This document shows, in pieces, positions 10,286-22,424 of a stretch of 64,000 nt of DNA. Both the position numbers and the translations under genes were made by a program. Source of the DNA: Dactylis glomerata. Taxonomy: Eukaryota > Streptophyta > Magnoliopsida > Poales > Poaceae. Position 1 is the stretch's first letter. The number at the start of each line of letters is the position of its first letter. The stretch lies in contig QXEO01000433.1 of NCBI GenBank assembly GCA_007115705.1, forward strand, positions 1,852,803 through 1,916,802. Direction: 5' to 3'. The notes under the pieces were generated by a model that did not search any database, was not told where the DNA came from, and saw nothing but the letters and a program-made list of their open reading frames with translations.

Positions 10286-10830
10286 TGACGAGGTTTATCC
10301 CCGGCAATGCCCATGTCGAAGGGCTTTCGACATAGGAAGCGTATTGGGGACCTGACGAACTCGACGGCGATCAGACGAAAGCAAAGGAACACGAGGATTT
10401 ACCCAGGTTCAGCCCCCTCGAAAGGTAAAAGGCCTATGTCCTGCTTGTCTGACTTTGTATTGATGGAGTGACTGTGGTGATGGTGTTACAATGGTGGCGT
10501 AGATTGGATCTAGCCGAAACGGAGGGCTCTAAGTCGTCGAGCGCTCCGGCGTGAGGTGGGTGGAAAAGTATCTAGTGTTTTGAGACCTCCCTCACAGTCT
10601 TTTATATGCAAAAGCTGGGTCTCAGGATTGTCTCTCAAGCCAAGTACAGATCGGATCGATACTCAAACGAAAACCTAATCTATCTCCAAATCTTCGGGTC
10701 CTTGCTTGCACGCCAAGTTTAGCTCCTGGGCCACGCTAGACTGTTGCCTTGATGGGCCTCGAGAGCCTTTCGAGAGATACCCTTCCTGGACCGAAAACCA
10801 GGTAGGCGAATATCGGGGGCCCGTTTGTCA
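10286..10830 (-). mobile_element. 5' LTR of Tat element 1 (545 bp)
   Basis: On the minus strand it starts TGACAAACGGG at 10830 and ends CCTCGTCA at 10286, giving TG...CA ends next to the PBS. A TATAAA box lies at 10606-10601 (minus strand). The matching 3' LTR is outside the window, so the pair and the TSD cannot be checked; the 5 bp on the right are TTCCT. The element seems inserted in the element of 10831-13298, whose homology to 62640-62890 begins right after this LTR. Confidence 0.75.
10601..10606 (-). promoter_or_regulatory. TATA box of the Tat element 1 LTR
   Basis: CATATAAAAG context on the minus strand, in the middle of the LTR as expected for a U3 promoter driving gag-pol. Confidence 0.6.
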
Positions 10831-11234
10831 TTCCTTCATCAGGCATCTTATTCGCCTTCTTTTTTCGTTTGTTTTATCGATTTGTTTTTTCATTTTCAGG
10901 GATTTGGGGTTTTTTGTTTTCGAACTCTTTCTTCAACTACTTGTCCCAGGAATCGTTCGATGTCGTCGCCAGTGCCGACCCCGTCATGAGCTCTGAGGCG
11001 CAGGAAGGCCTCCCGCCGGCGTTAATAACTCGCTAGGGCTCTCGAGCGCGCGGACGACCAGGACAACGGCAAGCAACAAGGAGCGGAAAGGCAAAGGAAA
11101 TTTCATTGATAGCCCCTAGTGGGGGAAGGAGCAGAGGCACGGCGGGGCATACCCCACCGGCACGAACCACATTGCAAAAGAGGGGAGGAGACTTGCTCCC
11201 CTCCCTAGAAGGCTACCGCGCCAAGGCCGCCCCT

Positions 11235-12013
11235 TCACTGCGCCACGGGCTGGGGGTAGGTGCGGCGGACGCCAGCGGCGGCGAAGATCCGCACCGAGGC
11301 CTCCAGCATCCCCAGCTTGAAGCGGAAGACGAGGTGGTCGCCGACGCGGAGGCGGTGGCCGAGGGCGAAAGCCCTCCAGCGCCCGGAGAGGACGGCGTTG
11401 CCGCCCGCTCCGAGGATGATGTCCACAGGCCAGAAGAGATCTGGCCTGCTCTGCTTCGCCAGCGCGACCTCTCCGGAGGAAGCGCCAGGGGCATAGATCA
11501 CCCTCCGGACTGCGTCGGGCAGCTAGAGGGAGTCAAAGCTCCAAAGGTCAACGACGACGAGGAGCTCCAGGAAGCGGGACCCCAGGGCGATGAGGGGTCC
11601 CAGCATTGCCGCCGCCAAGGGGCGGGGAGTGGCGACCACTCCGGTCACCGGCGGGGCCGCCTCCTGTGGCCCTGGGCCATCTGCGGCCAGGGGGAGGGGG
11701 CCCAGTGCGGCCTCCACCTCCCGGACCACCCGATCGATGCTTCCCGGGGAGCGAGGAGCCGGCGCCGCCGCCACCGGCGACGGCGCATGCAGAGTGCCTC
11801 CAGGCGCAGGACCCCGAAGGGTCAAGGCACCGGAGGCCCCCGGGGCGGCGTGATTTGCCTCACCCTGCCTCGGCGCACCGATGCACAGGGGGCCGCCGGC
11901 GCCGGGCGTCCACCGGGCCGGAATCTTCGCCTTGTTCTTGCTGCCCGGGGGCGCCCGCGACGCTTCGCCCCCGAGCTTGATTATGCGGCGGCGGAGGAGG
12001 CAGAGGGATCCAT
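11235..12013 (-). pseudogene. Antisense AT-hook / B3-like gene, copy A (broken)
   Basis: Reads antisense to its retrotransposon. The ATG is at 12013-12011; TGA is at 11237-11235. Compared with the intact copy C (61726-62490) it has an early TAA at 11983-11981 just after MDPSASSAAA, a one-base loss in the C run coding the AT-hook (RRGRP then out of frame), and a TAG at 11525-11523 where copy C has Arg in SLRLPDA. The C-terminal B3-like part is otherwise kept: VDIILGAGGNAVLSGRWRAF, RLRVGDHLVFRFKLG and LEASVRIF are seen. A TATTTAA box lies 74 bp upstream (12093-12087). It is a pseudogene of a gene whose protein would be predicted to bind DNA. Confidence 0.75.
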
Positions 12014-12086
12014 TGGCTTGGGGAGCATTGAGGAAGAAGTGCCACTGGAGGAAGAGGGTGAGGTGCCGGAGGTCTCGAGGAGGCTG

Positions 12087-12093
12087 TATTTAA
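12087..12093 (-). promoter_or_regulatory. TATA-like box of the antisense gene, copy A
   Basis: TTAAATA on the minus strand, about 75 bp before the antisense ATG. The same motif at about the same distance precedes copy C (61647-61653) and, as TTTAAATG, copy B (59423-59430). It points away from the 3' LTR, so the gene appears to have its own promoter. Confidence 0.5.
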
Positions 12094-12391
12094 GGGGTGC
12101 GGCCGGCGTCAATGTGTCAAATCTTAGCGCGGGAATCGAAGCGTTGGCGCAGCGCTCTGCAGCGAAGTGACACGCCATCATGACGGTTTGATGCCTCGGG
12201 GACTGCAGCGTCGCCCGCCGTTTCGTCTCACCAGCTGCGGTCGTGCCACACGTCCGCGGCCTCTGCATCTTCACATGGTCCTCTGACCGCGCGTTGACGT
12301 GTGCCGTTGGAGGGCCCAGCAGCTTCTGGGGGCCCCTGGCCCTTCGCTCCCTCAAGAGGGTGCGTTCGCGGGCCAGGCTCCCAGGGGCTAC

Positions 12392-13298
12392 TGTCGGTGT
12401 TCTGGATACCGAGGTATCCCGGTCCACCTGCTCCTGGGCCCCTTCAACAGCCCAGCTTCGGCCCAGGGGTGGAACGACAACCGAAGCCAATGGAGAAGAC
12501 CCTCATGAGGAGGCGCCTCATGAGGAGAACGACGACCAAAACTGCTAAGGACCAGAAGACCTCCTCATGAGCTTCTGCTGATGAGGGGAAGGACCACATC
12601 CACGTCAGCTCGGCACGTTTGCATGCAGAGCAAGCAGATAAGGGCAGAAGACCGCGTACCGCCCACGCTGCCCCCAACAGGGAGGAGACCAACTTTCGCC
12701 ATGCCTTCATAAAGCGGCACAGTGGTTGTTGGCCACCCCCCTAAAAATAGCGTGGATGGTGCAGGGCGCCAGAGAGAGACGTCAGCTTCCTCCACCCACT
12801 CCTGTGGACCGGCGCCACTACTCTATGAAGACTACATCCACGGAAGAATCAAGACTACAGCTGTCCTCCCTCCTTGGCCGTGTGTGGCAACCCCTTCCCC
12901 GAGAAGATAAGGGGAAGGAGGACCTTGGCGCTATAAAAGGGGGAGAGACCACCCCTTAGAGGGGATCGAATCTTCATCTCCGGGCTCCTAGCTAGGCTAA
13001 GTTGGTTCTTCTACCTCTGGCCAGTTAGAGCTCTGTAACCAAGACCTTGTACTCCTTGCGAGGTATCGCGTCGTAATACAAGAAGGCAGGAAGTAGGGGT
13101 TTTACCTCACCACGAGGGCCCTGAACCTGGGTAAAGCTCGGCGTCTCTCTCTGCAGTGCGTTGTGCGTTCGACGACTCGAGGCTTCCATCACCGTGTTTC
13201 GTTGCGATCCAAGATCTCCCACGTTCAGCCCCCTGCGTTCGAATCTTTGGATCCGTCGCGTGGTACCCCGTGTTCTTGCGACACGAAATCCATCGACA
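12392..13298 (+). mobile_element. 3' LTR of copy A (907 bp)
   Basis: Starts TGTCGGTGTTCTGG and ends CCATCGACA. It is homologous along its length to the reverse complements of 58230-59123 and 60426-61341. The TATAAAAG box is at 12932-12939. The right flank is GATAT; the left LTR of this copy is not in the window. Terminal TGTCG...CGACA gives a short inverted repeat. Confidence 0.88.
12932..12939 (+). promoter_or_regulatory. TATA box of copy A LTR
   Basis: CTATAAAAGG, conserved in the two other LTRs of the family (minus-strand boxes near 58597 and 60800). Confidence 0.6.
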
Positions 13299-14630
13299 GA
13301 TATGATCCTCGGGTAGGCCTGTGGCCTAACCTATTCAAAACCTATCAATTAATATTTTGTCCCATGTAAGTTGTTATCATTCTATCTTTCAAATAAAACC
13401 TATCTTGTTGTTTTCCTCTCAATCCTAAAAACCCTAACTCTAATGTCTTACCATAATACATTAGGAGCCCCTTCTTTGAGGACTATGGCACTAATCAATT
13501 TAGCCAAATAAAACACTTCTGAGGTTAGAGGAACCATTTCCATCCAACCCTAAGAAGTTCCTCTCCATTTTAAAAAATTATTTTCTTGCAGACATTTCAT
13601 CAAACGCCTAGTGTGCAGACTATCTTTGTTTCTGTTAACAGATTTAGTTTTTGGACACTTGTATTAAGCTCATCTATTCTATTCATGACAATGTACCTTC
13701 ACAGAACTCATCTTTGGAATGTGTTCTTCCATTCTCTCCATTACCACTTGGTCAATTGAGTCCATCTCCTAATTATTTCAATCTTGTTTCTGAGGCTAAT
13801 CAACTCACTGACCATTTGACTATTATCCAATGCACCTTTGCTCCCACCTTTAAATTTCACAATAAGTTGTCCAAAGACTATCCTATGACCTAATCCTCTT
13901 CCTTTTGATCTGCCCTAGCCATCTATGCATTTTCTGGTGCATCTTGAAGCATGCCACCCATTTATGTGACCTTGTTTTGAACCCTAGTCAAACTGTTTGC
14001 ACCCTTTTTGTCCTCCCATAATCTTCTTGGTCACATGTTAAGACTCGCCATAAATTTCTCTCCACAATTCAATTTATCTCTGCTAACATCTGGAAATTAT
14101 AATTTTACATAATATCACTCCTCCTCCATCAAAAATAACTATTTCTTTGTTTCATCTTTATTTCTTTAAAACAAAATGCATAGGAATGGTAAAAATGTTG
14201 TTCCATGTCCTTTCCTTCTCATCAAATAAATTTTATACTCTCTTACCATGCTATCTTAATTCCTATAGAATCCTATGGACCCAAAACCCTATTTGCCTAC
14301 TTACAAAATTCTCCAAGATTTTGTTAAATATTATTCATTGGGCAAACTTTCAAAATACCAATGTTGGTGACTATATTAAACTTGCAAAGAATGGTAAGGT
14401 CACACCCCATCTTCTCACTACCCCTCAGATCAATTCACACATGCACCTTCTTGGAGAAAATCTAATTTAACTCACACCACAAATATTGGATCATGCATGC
14501 ATTTATCACCATATCCATATCCAATTTTCGAATTCTATTTGGAACCTCACCAAGCCACCCTTCCCATGATCACTCCAGCACCCCAGAGAATTTCCCTACC
14601 CTACCTGCACGCTCCCTATCTAGCCCCAAG
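13299..14630. other. Unassigned AT-rich DNA left of a Tekay-type LTR
   Basis: No convincing gene or terminal structure. Short open frames lack any recognisable motif. It may be the decayed start (U3) of the LTR that follows, but the expected TGTAACA start cannot be found. Confidence 0.4.
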
Positions 14631-16544
14631 CCTCCTCTCTCTCTTGCGCTCTAGATGGCCGATGGCACGCTCTGTTTTTAAAACGAGCACCTTTGCTCGA
14701 GCTACCTCGCCACTGGCTTCCCATACCCACCCTTAAGCCTTCCCATGCACGCCAACCACTTTGTCAAGTTCCTCTCGCCCTCTCTCGCGCGTGCTCTGGG
14801 AGCCGACCAATTGTCGAACACCTGGCGTGCGCCTAGTCGATGTTCTCTCCCTGTGCCGACTGAGCATCCCCGCGCCTTAGACTTCGCCTGCGCCCTCGCC
14901 TAGCCTTTCTTAAACCTCTGGCGTAGACCCAGCTCCTCTATTTGTCCCTATCTCTCTGGCCACACTCGCCGCCCACTCAAGCTAGTGAGCGTCGAGCTAT
15001 GCCGCCCACAGCTGTCCCTGCACGCTACCCTCCCTTCCCTCTTAAGCACGCCTGGGGCTCCTATTCTTCACACACCCCCACTACCGCTTGCTCAGAACCA
15101 GCCCAGGTAGAGCCCCTGCTCTCCTCCCTCTTCCACCCTCCCTTGTCTCTGTCTCGAGCTCCGCCGCGAGTACCTCGGCATGGACAGCGACTTGCAGACC
15201 GCCTCCCTCTCTCCTATTCCTTCCTAGAGTTTCCCCTATCTCTCCTGAAGCTCACCTTTGCCCTCTTTGGTTCCAGGGACGCCGGCATCCTCGAGTTCAT
15301 CATCGACCACATCCGGCCACCGCAGGTCACCGTGGAGCTCCTCCGTCTGGGCCTCGTGGTCGACCAAGGAGTGGCTCAGGAGATCGGTGGCGCTGTGCTG
15401 GGCCTCCGCATGCCTTCTGCGCATGCAGGAGGGCTCTGGAGCTCACTCCGGCAAATCTTCGGCGGGATTTCGGTGAGCAGCCGTCGTCCCCTTTTATTTC
15501 CAACGCCCACTTCTGGTCAGTCAATCCTGGCCGCCTGATCTAGATCCAGCGGTAGCTTACCCCTTTCAGAATTGGGTAAGGCGCTGACAGGTAGCGCGCC
15601 CGCGGCTGGGAATGGGCTGGCCCAGGATGCCTGGCCCAGGATGCCTGGCCCAGTTTTATTTGATTGAGGTCCGTTTAGATTTTTTTTAAGAATCTCTATT
15701 ATTCCATTTTAGAACAAGATCTGCAACTTTGAAAATCCATGGAAAAATAACCATGCATCCAAATGCCTTGATTCAAATTTCTATGAGTAGCTTAGATTAT
15801 TATCTTTCAGATGGCACTAGTCTCATGTCTGTAGGATTTCTGTAGGGGAAATGATAATTTGTGGAGTTAAATAAGTCTCTTTTCAAACTTTAATGCAAAT
15901 CTTGAGTTCTATAGGTTGAGTTGGTATGGTTCCAATTTTCAGAAGTGCCTTATGTGATATCTTGGAGATCCCACTAGTTTTGCTATTTTAGGACCTGTAT
16001 ACTTGCAGTAGGAATTATTATGGCAGATTTTATAATTAGTTTTAGATAAATTATCATCTACAGTAGATTAGGAATTTTGGAATGAATCCAATTTCCTTAG
16101 ATTGTGTTCAGGAAGAGGTTTCCAGAACACTTCTGCTCATATTTTTCTGATACTTAGAGAATATCTGAGAATTATTTTGGTAATCTAGTTATAGTTTCTA
16201 TTGTTTAATTCATAGAGATTAAACCATAAATTGTTTTGGGATGAATCCAACTTTGTTGGGTTCACAAGATTGTTGTCCACCTTCAAGTGTGCTGAGTGTG
16301 TTGCTTGGTCCATTTGAACACCTGCATGCTTGATTAAAGTGGAATGGTGTTGTGTTGCTTTATTTAAGAAACCCTAGTTTCTAATAGGATTAACTTGCTA
16401 TTTAAAAACCTATAAAATCTTGTTTTGTTTTCTAAACATGTTTGTTTCTAATACTCTTTGATTGTGTGGTATTGACTAATGGAATGCTTCTGACTTGTGC
16501 ATGGATGTATATTTATTTGTGTGTTATTATTTTTTCGGTGATAG

Positions 16545-16622
16545 AATTGAACGAGGAGTGTACCGAGGAGGGAGAAGTTTTTGAGTACCAGGAAGAGGAA
16601 GACTAGGGACTAGCCAACCAAG
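16545..16622 (+). pseudogene. Acidic microexon in Tekay-type LTR (decayed copy)
   Basis: A 78-nt stretch after a T-rich acceptor (TTTTTTCGGTGATAG). In the frame used by its relatives it encodes ELNEECTEEGEVFEYQEEED, then a TAG (16604-16606) where the intact relative at 48938-49018 has TAC, then GLANQ. The donor is CC instead of GC. Both changes suggest it no longer works. Confidence 0.45.
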
Positions 16623-17991
16623 CCAACCCATCTAAACTTGATGCATATCTGAATCCTATTCACTTACTTTGTAGGTTGCATAAAGGTTTATTAAATTGCA
16701 TGTTTTTATATTGCTATAGCTCTTGTAGCAATTATATTGTTGGCTCAAGCTCCACAAGCCAATTGTTATCATCCTTCGAGATGACCCCTTTGAACACCTA
16801 TTCATTACCATTTTCAGTAGTGGCTTGTTGGATAGCAGCAAAGCCCTTGGAAAACCCCTAGTGGAGCCAAAAACTCTAGGATGGGAACACTCAAAAAGAA
16901 ATCTTGAAAATGTTTTCGAAAACCTTGGGGTAGTATGTACTCCATTGAATTGTTTTCAAAAATGGTTTTGGACACATGGTGATGACTATGGAGGATAAAG
17001 GAGTTGGTGGTTTTTCAAATGACATTGGTGATCACTAGGTATCTACCGGAACAAGTTACCCGTGCAACCACATTACCCCGGTATGGGACGGGGCTTAGTC
17101 TGAAGTTTATCTGTTTTAGTGCGGGGAGCCTCACAACTATATAAGGGTTCATGGTGCCCGGAAAATGGTACGCGACACCCCTGAATCCGGGTTGACGCCT
17201 ATTGAGGGTCAACACATTACAATGGCATATCCCGAGCCGCCGGAAGACACTTGGGTTCTCCCGCCGTGGCGCCAGAGTTATGCTCTGGAGGAGGTACTGC
17301 CGGGGCGTGCCAGGGAGGTAGACTCCACAGGGTAGGCACCCGTACTAAGGTGGATAGATGGAAGGCTCTGTTCGATTATCTGAACCCCGCATACTTGTGT
17401 ATGACGGTCCGTGGTGGTATCTCGGCAGATTTATTGAATCTTGTGGGTAAAGTGTACAACCTCTGCAGAGTGTAAACCTATTCGAATAGCCGAGTCCTCG
17501 GTCATGGACGGTTGGAATGGTTGCTATCTAGCCCAATGTCGGTTTTGTTTTACTAAAATGTTTTTGGAAAGAAATGGAGGAAGGTGCCGGCGGAGTACTT
17601 AGAGGGTACTGCGTGGCACAGCTATGGTTCGGAGTACTTGCAGGGTAGTGCCGTAGGAAATGAGATGGTCATGTGTGATTGACCTAGTTTTATAAAGGAA
17701 GGTGGTCATGTTTGATTGACCACCGGCTCTCTCTCTTGAAAAGCGAATGAGTTCCCCCTTTCCTAGAGATTTTACTAAAAAGGTTTTCTAAATGTTATCT
17801 TTAATAAGGATATAGAGATGTCGTATGACATGCTATATCAACAAGAGAAAATATGATAGTATAGGGCAAACTAGACTAGAGCCTTTCCTTGCTATAGCCA
17901 TACTGCATATCAAACTCCTTCTCTTTAGATGGTTTGCAAGTACAATTCAAAATGTACTCACGGCTTTGTCCCTGGCTATTAACTTGGTCAG

Positions 17992-18035
17992 ATTATGGTG
18001 AAGATGATGATGATGATGGTGAGGAGTTTCGATGA
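17992..18035 (+). pseudogene. Acidic terminal exon in Tekay-type LTR
   Basis: After the acceptor TTGGTCAG, the phase-1 frame reads DYGEDDDDDGEEFR and stops at TGA 18033-18035. It corresponds to DYGEEYPDEGYEEEYQN-stop at 47888-47836 (minus) of the solo LTR. The two share the start and the acidic character, though the bases differ. Confidence 0.45.
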
Positions 18036-18317
18036 TGCCGGTGCGAACTAGGAACGTCTCCCAGTCAGTTGCCTGTAGGGTAGTAGGCATGACGTGGGTC
18101 ATCAACACTGCTTGGTAACCGCTGCTTAACTGTAGACTTGCCCTGCGTGGCAATATAATTCTTGGTCAAGTGACCAATTGTAAATATCATTCGGTATTGT
18201 AATGGATGATGTAATTCTGTTAACAACTCGGATATGTGGATTCATGACACACTGATCATGGGATCATGAATTGTATGCATATCGGGTATTCCAGATGGGT
18301 AATCCAGGGTCCCCACA

Positions 18318-19945
18318 ATCAAAGAATCAAATCAACACAACATTGACTCCAAAGTTCAACTAGTGAACCAAGCAAAAGCTAATGAGCATAAAGAATAACT
18401 AAAACACACATGCTCAAAGACATATCTCATTTAAAGAGTAAGAAATAAATAACAAGGAATGATATCACCAACTCCCAAAGACAGCAAGGTTCAAACAAAC
18501 AAGCCAAACTCTCCACACTTTTTATGATGGCATACTAAGTACTAAAAAGAAAAGATTAGTGCATTATTTACAATTTTGCATTTGAATACAAACTGCACAC
18601 AAGTGGGATCATCACATCTACCTACATAGAAATAACACAAAACAAGTTTAACAAAATCAAATGGAATAACAAAAGTCACGAAAAGACAATGGGAGTTAAA
18701 ACAAATACATTTTTGGCTAGAGATAAGGCAATTAAAAGCAATAGCCAATGTAAAGATGATCAATATATATGTGCCACATGATAGAGTACCAATTGTCCAA
18801 GAACTCCTCCACCACTCTGTTCTCTCCGTTCTCTCCCAGCTGAAAAACAACAAGAGAAAGCTGAAAGCATAACAAGAGGTATTTGGATTTATTTCCCGAT
18901 GGTAGTTTACATATAAATCCAAGATCATCTTCACAACAAAGAAGCATATGGAAAATGATAAGAATTAAACACCACCATCCAAACAAAGATATTCTTGATA
19001 GACTCAAATAGTTAAACAATCACGCAAAGCAATGATTAGGATAACTTGAAGCAAATGGTTTTCCAACTTTGATGTAGAATTCCACATATTAGGAAAACCC
19101 TACCAAGAAAGTATCTCACAAACAAGATCCAAAACAAGAGAAATATTTTTTTTGGCAAATTGGAACTTGTTTGAGCAAACATGCCACATAGACGCAAAAT
19201 AATTTACAATATCAACACTATGTGACACCACCTCAAATATACACATTTTCATGGCTTGTAATATGCACAAACATAATACTCCCCCATAATGTAATAAAGA
19301 ATTTATTTTCACAAGAGGCAAATAAAATCCAAGCGAGATGATTAATGGACATTATAGAATTTAAATTTCTCATGAGCATGACATACCACATAGAGACTAG
19401 ATAATTTCAAATAGCAACACTAAGTGGTATTCCTCATGTACACACATTTTAGGATTGTCAAGGGCCAAAGCATATCACTCCCCCAAGATGGGATGATCCA
19501 TTAATCTCTCACAAGAGCCAACAAGATATAGATAATATGCAAAAGGCTCAACAAGAACAACTGTATGTGGTGTGCAAACCAACATGCACATACTTGATTA
19601 CTCAAAATTAAGCAAGTAGTAAGCATAACATATACAAACACATGCAAGATACAAAACCCAACACATGCAAAGGGGCGAGTAACTTTCAATTTAGATAAGT
19701 TGAATACATGTTACCGCAAGGAGGAACATTGGATATATGATAGAAATAAGATTATCCAATTGACTTGACTTGAGAAAATATAGTTGATGAAGATCCCTTA
19801 ATTATTCATGATATAGCCAAGTCTCCAATGCCCTCCAACAACACCTATTGTTCAAGTAACGGCTTGTTGGTTCCCAACCAATTTGGGTCCTAAGAGGTTA
19901 GTAACAATAGGTTTGGCAACTCAAATGGTTCTTTTCTTGACACCA
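18318..19945. other. Unassigned AT-rich DNA, possible old Copia remnant
   Basis: No intact gene. On the minus strand near 19917-19860, AKPIVTN-LGPK can be read, followed by a shifted frame. It recalls a segment of grass Copia polyproteins, but this is weak. The part 19100-19700 consists of two imperfect copies of a ~190-bp unit (CACATAGA...ACTCCCCCA...TCACAAGAG...). Confidence 0.3.
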
Positions 19946-21591
19946 TGATACGTCTCAAACGTATCTATAATTTTTTATGCTCCATGCTTGTTTATACATC
20001 ATTTGCTTTGAGTTTTGTTACACCATTTTTGATGCGTTTTTATGCATTTTCCAGAACTAACCTATTAACAAGATTCCACAGTGCCAGTTCCCTGTTTTTT
20101 GATATTTTTGTGTTTCAGAAAAGTTACACAGGAAATATTCTTGGAATTGGACGAAACAAAAGCCGAACCTCCTATTTTTACCGAAGCTTCGAGAAGACTG
20201 AAGATGGGACAGAGGGGGGCCAGGAGGCAGGCTCACCACCAGGGGGCACGGCCCAGCCCCTGGCCACGCCGCCCCATGGTGAGGCTAGCTGGCCCCACCT
20301 CTGACGATGCCCTTTCACCTATAAGTTCCCCTCGATGGGAAAAACCTAAGGGATGGATCTCTTTTCCACGAAACATACTGCAAGCCACCGCCATCACCAT
20401 CGCAAGATCGGGAGGATCCAGGAGCTCTTCCCAGCACCCTGTCGGAGAGGGGAATCCCTGCCGGAGGCCTTCTACACCACCATGGTCACCTCCAGAGTGA
20501 TGTGTGAGTAGTCTACCTTGGACTACGGGTCCATAGCAGTAGCTAGATGGTTGGCTCCACCACCATGTGCTTCATGTTTAGATCTTGTGAGCTGCCCTAC
20601 ATGATCAGGATCATCTTTATGTAATCTTACATGTTGTGTTTGTTGGGATCCGATGAGTATTGGTACTATGTTAAGTTGATGTGTTGAATATATATCTTAT
20701 GTTATCTCTATGATGTTTATGATCTTGCATGCTTTCTGTTGCTAGTAGCTATCTTGGCCGAGTAGATGCTAGTAACTCCAAGAGGGAGTATTTATGCTTG
20801 AAGTTGGGTTCATGCCTCTATTTAATCTGGGAGAGTGACAGGAACCTCTAAGGTTGTAGATGTGCTGTTGCCATTAGGGAGAAAACAACATTCTTGTGTC
20901 CAAGGGCATTTGCTTTGTTTACATTATGCACTTTGCTTAATGCAATTATCTGTTGTTCGCAACTTAATACTCAAGGGGTCCTCGGATGATTCCCCGCGAG
21001 TGGATTTTTAGTCGTAGATGCAGTTGGATTATGGTCTATGTATTTTGTCGTAATGCCCAGAGTGAATCTCATAGTGATCCTCATAACATATGTACGTTAT
21101 CTTTACTCTATCAACTGCCCAACTATAATTTGTTTACCCAGCATGTGTTATTTATCTTATGGAGAGACACCACTAGTGAACTGTGGACCCTAGTCCAATT
21201 TCCTTTACATTATTACACCATTTTACTTTTACTCGCACTATTTACTTTCTTGCATACTATTATCCGTAACACTTGATACACTCAATCCTTTGTTTACGGC
21301 AAACCGGTGAGATTGACAACCTCATCGTAAGTTGGGAGCAAAGTTCTTGGTTATGTCATGTGCAGGTTTCACGTTGCTGCTAGGTGAAGACACGCCGACA
21401 AGCAGTTTATCTGGCGCCCTTGTCCGGAGTGTCACGAAGCTAGCAAACATCACCTTCTGAAGTTTGGCTTTCTCCTACTAGTTCGATTCAACCTTGGTTT
21501 CACAACTAAGGGAAGACTTGCTGCTATGCTCATCATACCTTCTCTTGGGGTTCCCAATTGGTCGGTCATCTATATCAACACCGCACCATCA
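19946..21591 (+). mobile_element. 5' LTR of outer Athila element (LTR a, 1646 bp)
   Basis: Begins TGATACGTCTCAAACGTATC, the mark of grass Athila LTRs, and ends CACCATCA just before the PBS. The first ~500 bp match 33475-33967 (LTR d): the same CAAACG variant, TTTACCGAAGCTTC block and CACCTATAAG. Its second half differs from the other Athila LTRs here. The left flank is CACCA; no matching TSD is found at the right end. Confidence 0.8.
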
Positions 21592-21601
21592 ACAAGTTTT
21601 T

Positions 21602-21619
21602 TGGCGCCGTTGCCGGGGA
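21602..21619 (+). promoter_or_regulatory. Primer-binding site of outer Athila element
   Basis: TGGCGCCGTTGCCGGGGA, complementary to the 3' end of plant tRNA-Asp, after the usual T-rich spacer. It is typical of Athila. Confidence 0.85.
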
Positions 21620-21777
21620 GGAAGAAGACTTTTGCAAGGGGAGTCTCGCACGCACAATCTTTTACTTTGTTATTGTTTTGCTTCATTTTATTTTTACTTG
21701 CATCGTTTTATCAAAAATACAAAAAAATTAGTTTCCTTTATAGTTTCTTTTATTTACTTGCTTTTAGTTTTGCTAGA

Positions 21778-22424
21778 ATGGGTACTCTTGAAAACACCAA
21801 GTTGTGTGATTTTACTAGCAGCAAAAACAATGATTTTATCTGCACTCCTATTGCGCCACCTGCTTCTGAGGCAAATTTTTATGAGATCATACCTGCTTTG
21901 TTGAATCTTGTTATGAAAGAGCAATTTTCTGGTGCCAGTTCTGATGATGCTGCAGCTCATCTCAACAATTTTGTTGAGCTATGTGAGATGCAGAAGTATA
22001 AGGATGTGGATGGTAATATTATTAAGATTAATTTGTTTCCTTTCTCTTTGAGAGGAAGAGCTAAGGATTGGTTGCTATCTTTGCCTAGAAATAGTATTGA
22101 TTCTTGGGATAAGTGTAAGGATGCTTTTATTGGAAAATACTATCCTCCTACTAAGATTATAGCTTTGCGTAGTGATATTATGAAGTTTAGACAGTTTGAT
22201 AATGAACATGTTGCTCAAGCTTGGGAAAGATTGAAATCTATGATAAAGAATTGTCCCACTTATGGACTTACTACTTGGATGATTGTCCAAACTTTTTATG
22301 CATGACTGAATTTTTCTTCAAGAAACCTATTGGATTCAGCTGCTAGAGGCACTTTTATGTCCCTTACCTTGGGCGCCGCAACAAAGCTTCTCGACAACAT
22401 GATGGTAAATTATTCTGAGTGGCA
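21778..22424 (+). pseudogene. Outer Athila gag, first part
   Basis: The ATG at 21778 starts MGTLENTKLCDF. Athila Gag motifs follow: FYEIIPALLNLVMKEQFSGASSDDAAAHLNNFVELCEMQ, INLFPFSLRGRAKDWLLSLPRNSIDSWDKCKDAFIGKYYPPTK, and FRQFDNEHVAQAWERLKSMIKNCPTYGL. A stop at 22303-22305, with a local frameshift, ends the first frame; similarity resumes as KLLDNMMVNYSEW. It is cut at codon Trp-His by the younger Athila element and resumes at 29132. Gag would form the particle shell around the element RNA. Confidence 0.8.

Larger units (their letters stand above)
10831..12391 (+). mobile_element. Internal 3' region of a Tat-like element (family with B3-like antisense gene), copy A
   Basis: From about 10853 this is homologous, in reverse complement, to 61342-62890 of copy C, including the T-rich stretch near 10860-10950 and the antisense gene. 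It is the segment between pol and the 3' LTR of a plus-strand retrotransposon. The pol-side part is missing at the left because Tat element 1 interrupts it. A short G-rich stretch (CCCAGGGGCTAC) right before the LTR is the likely polypurine primer. Confidence 0.75.
14630..18317 (+). mobile_element. Decayed Tekay-type LTR, plus orientation (left end uncertain)
   Basis: The right part (16540-18317) matches, in reverse complement, 47593-49020 of the 3.5-kb solo LTR. Shared landmarks in order are an acidic microexon (16545-16622), the double-palindrome block (17461-17489), an acidic terminal exon (17992-18032), and an end reading ATCCAGGGTCCCCACA, against TTCCAGGGTGTTACA in the relative. A GC-rich stretch (14640-15545) followed by an AT-rich one copies the leader and intron layout of that LTR. 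The right flank is ATCAA; a left boundary and TSD were not found. Confidence 0.6.

Noticed and set aside
11106..12170. 354-codon plus-strand frame opposite the copy A antisense gene
   Set aside because: GC-rich shadow of the minus-strand gene; copies B and C show the conserved protein on the antisense strand of the element.
14942..15543. Two overlapping frames in GC-rich DNA resembling a gene exon
   Set aside because: It lies in the leader of a Tekay-type LTR; no recognisable domain, and the frames overlap each other.
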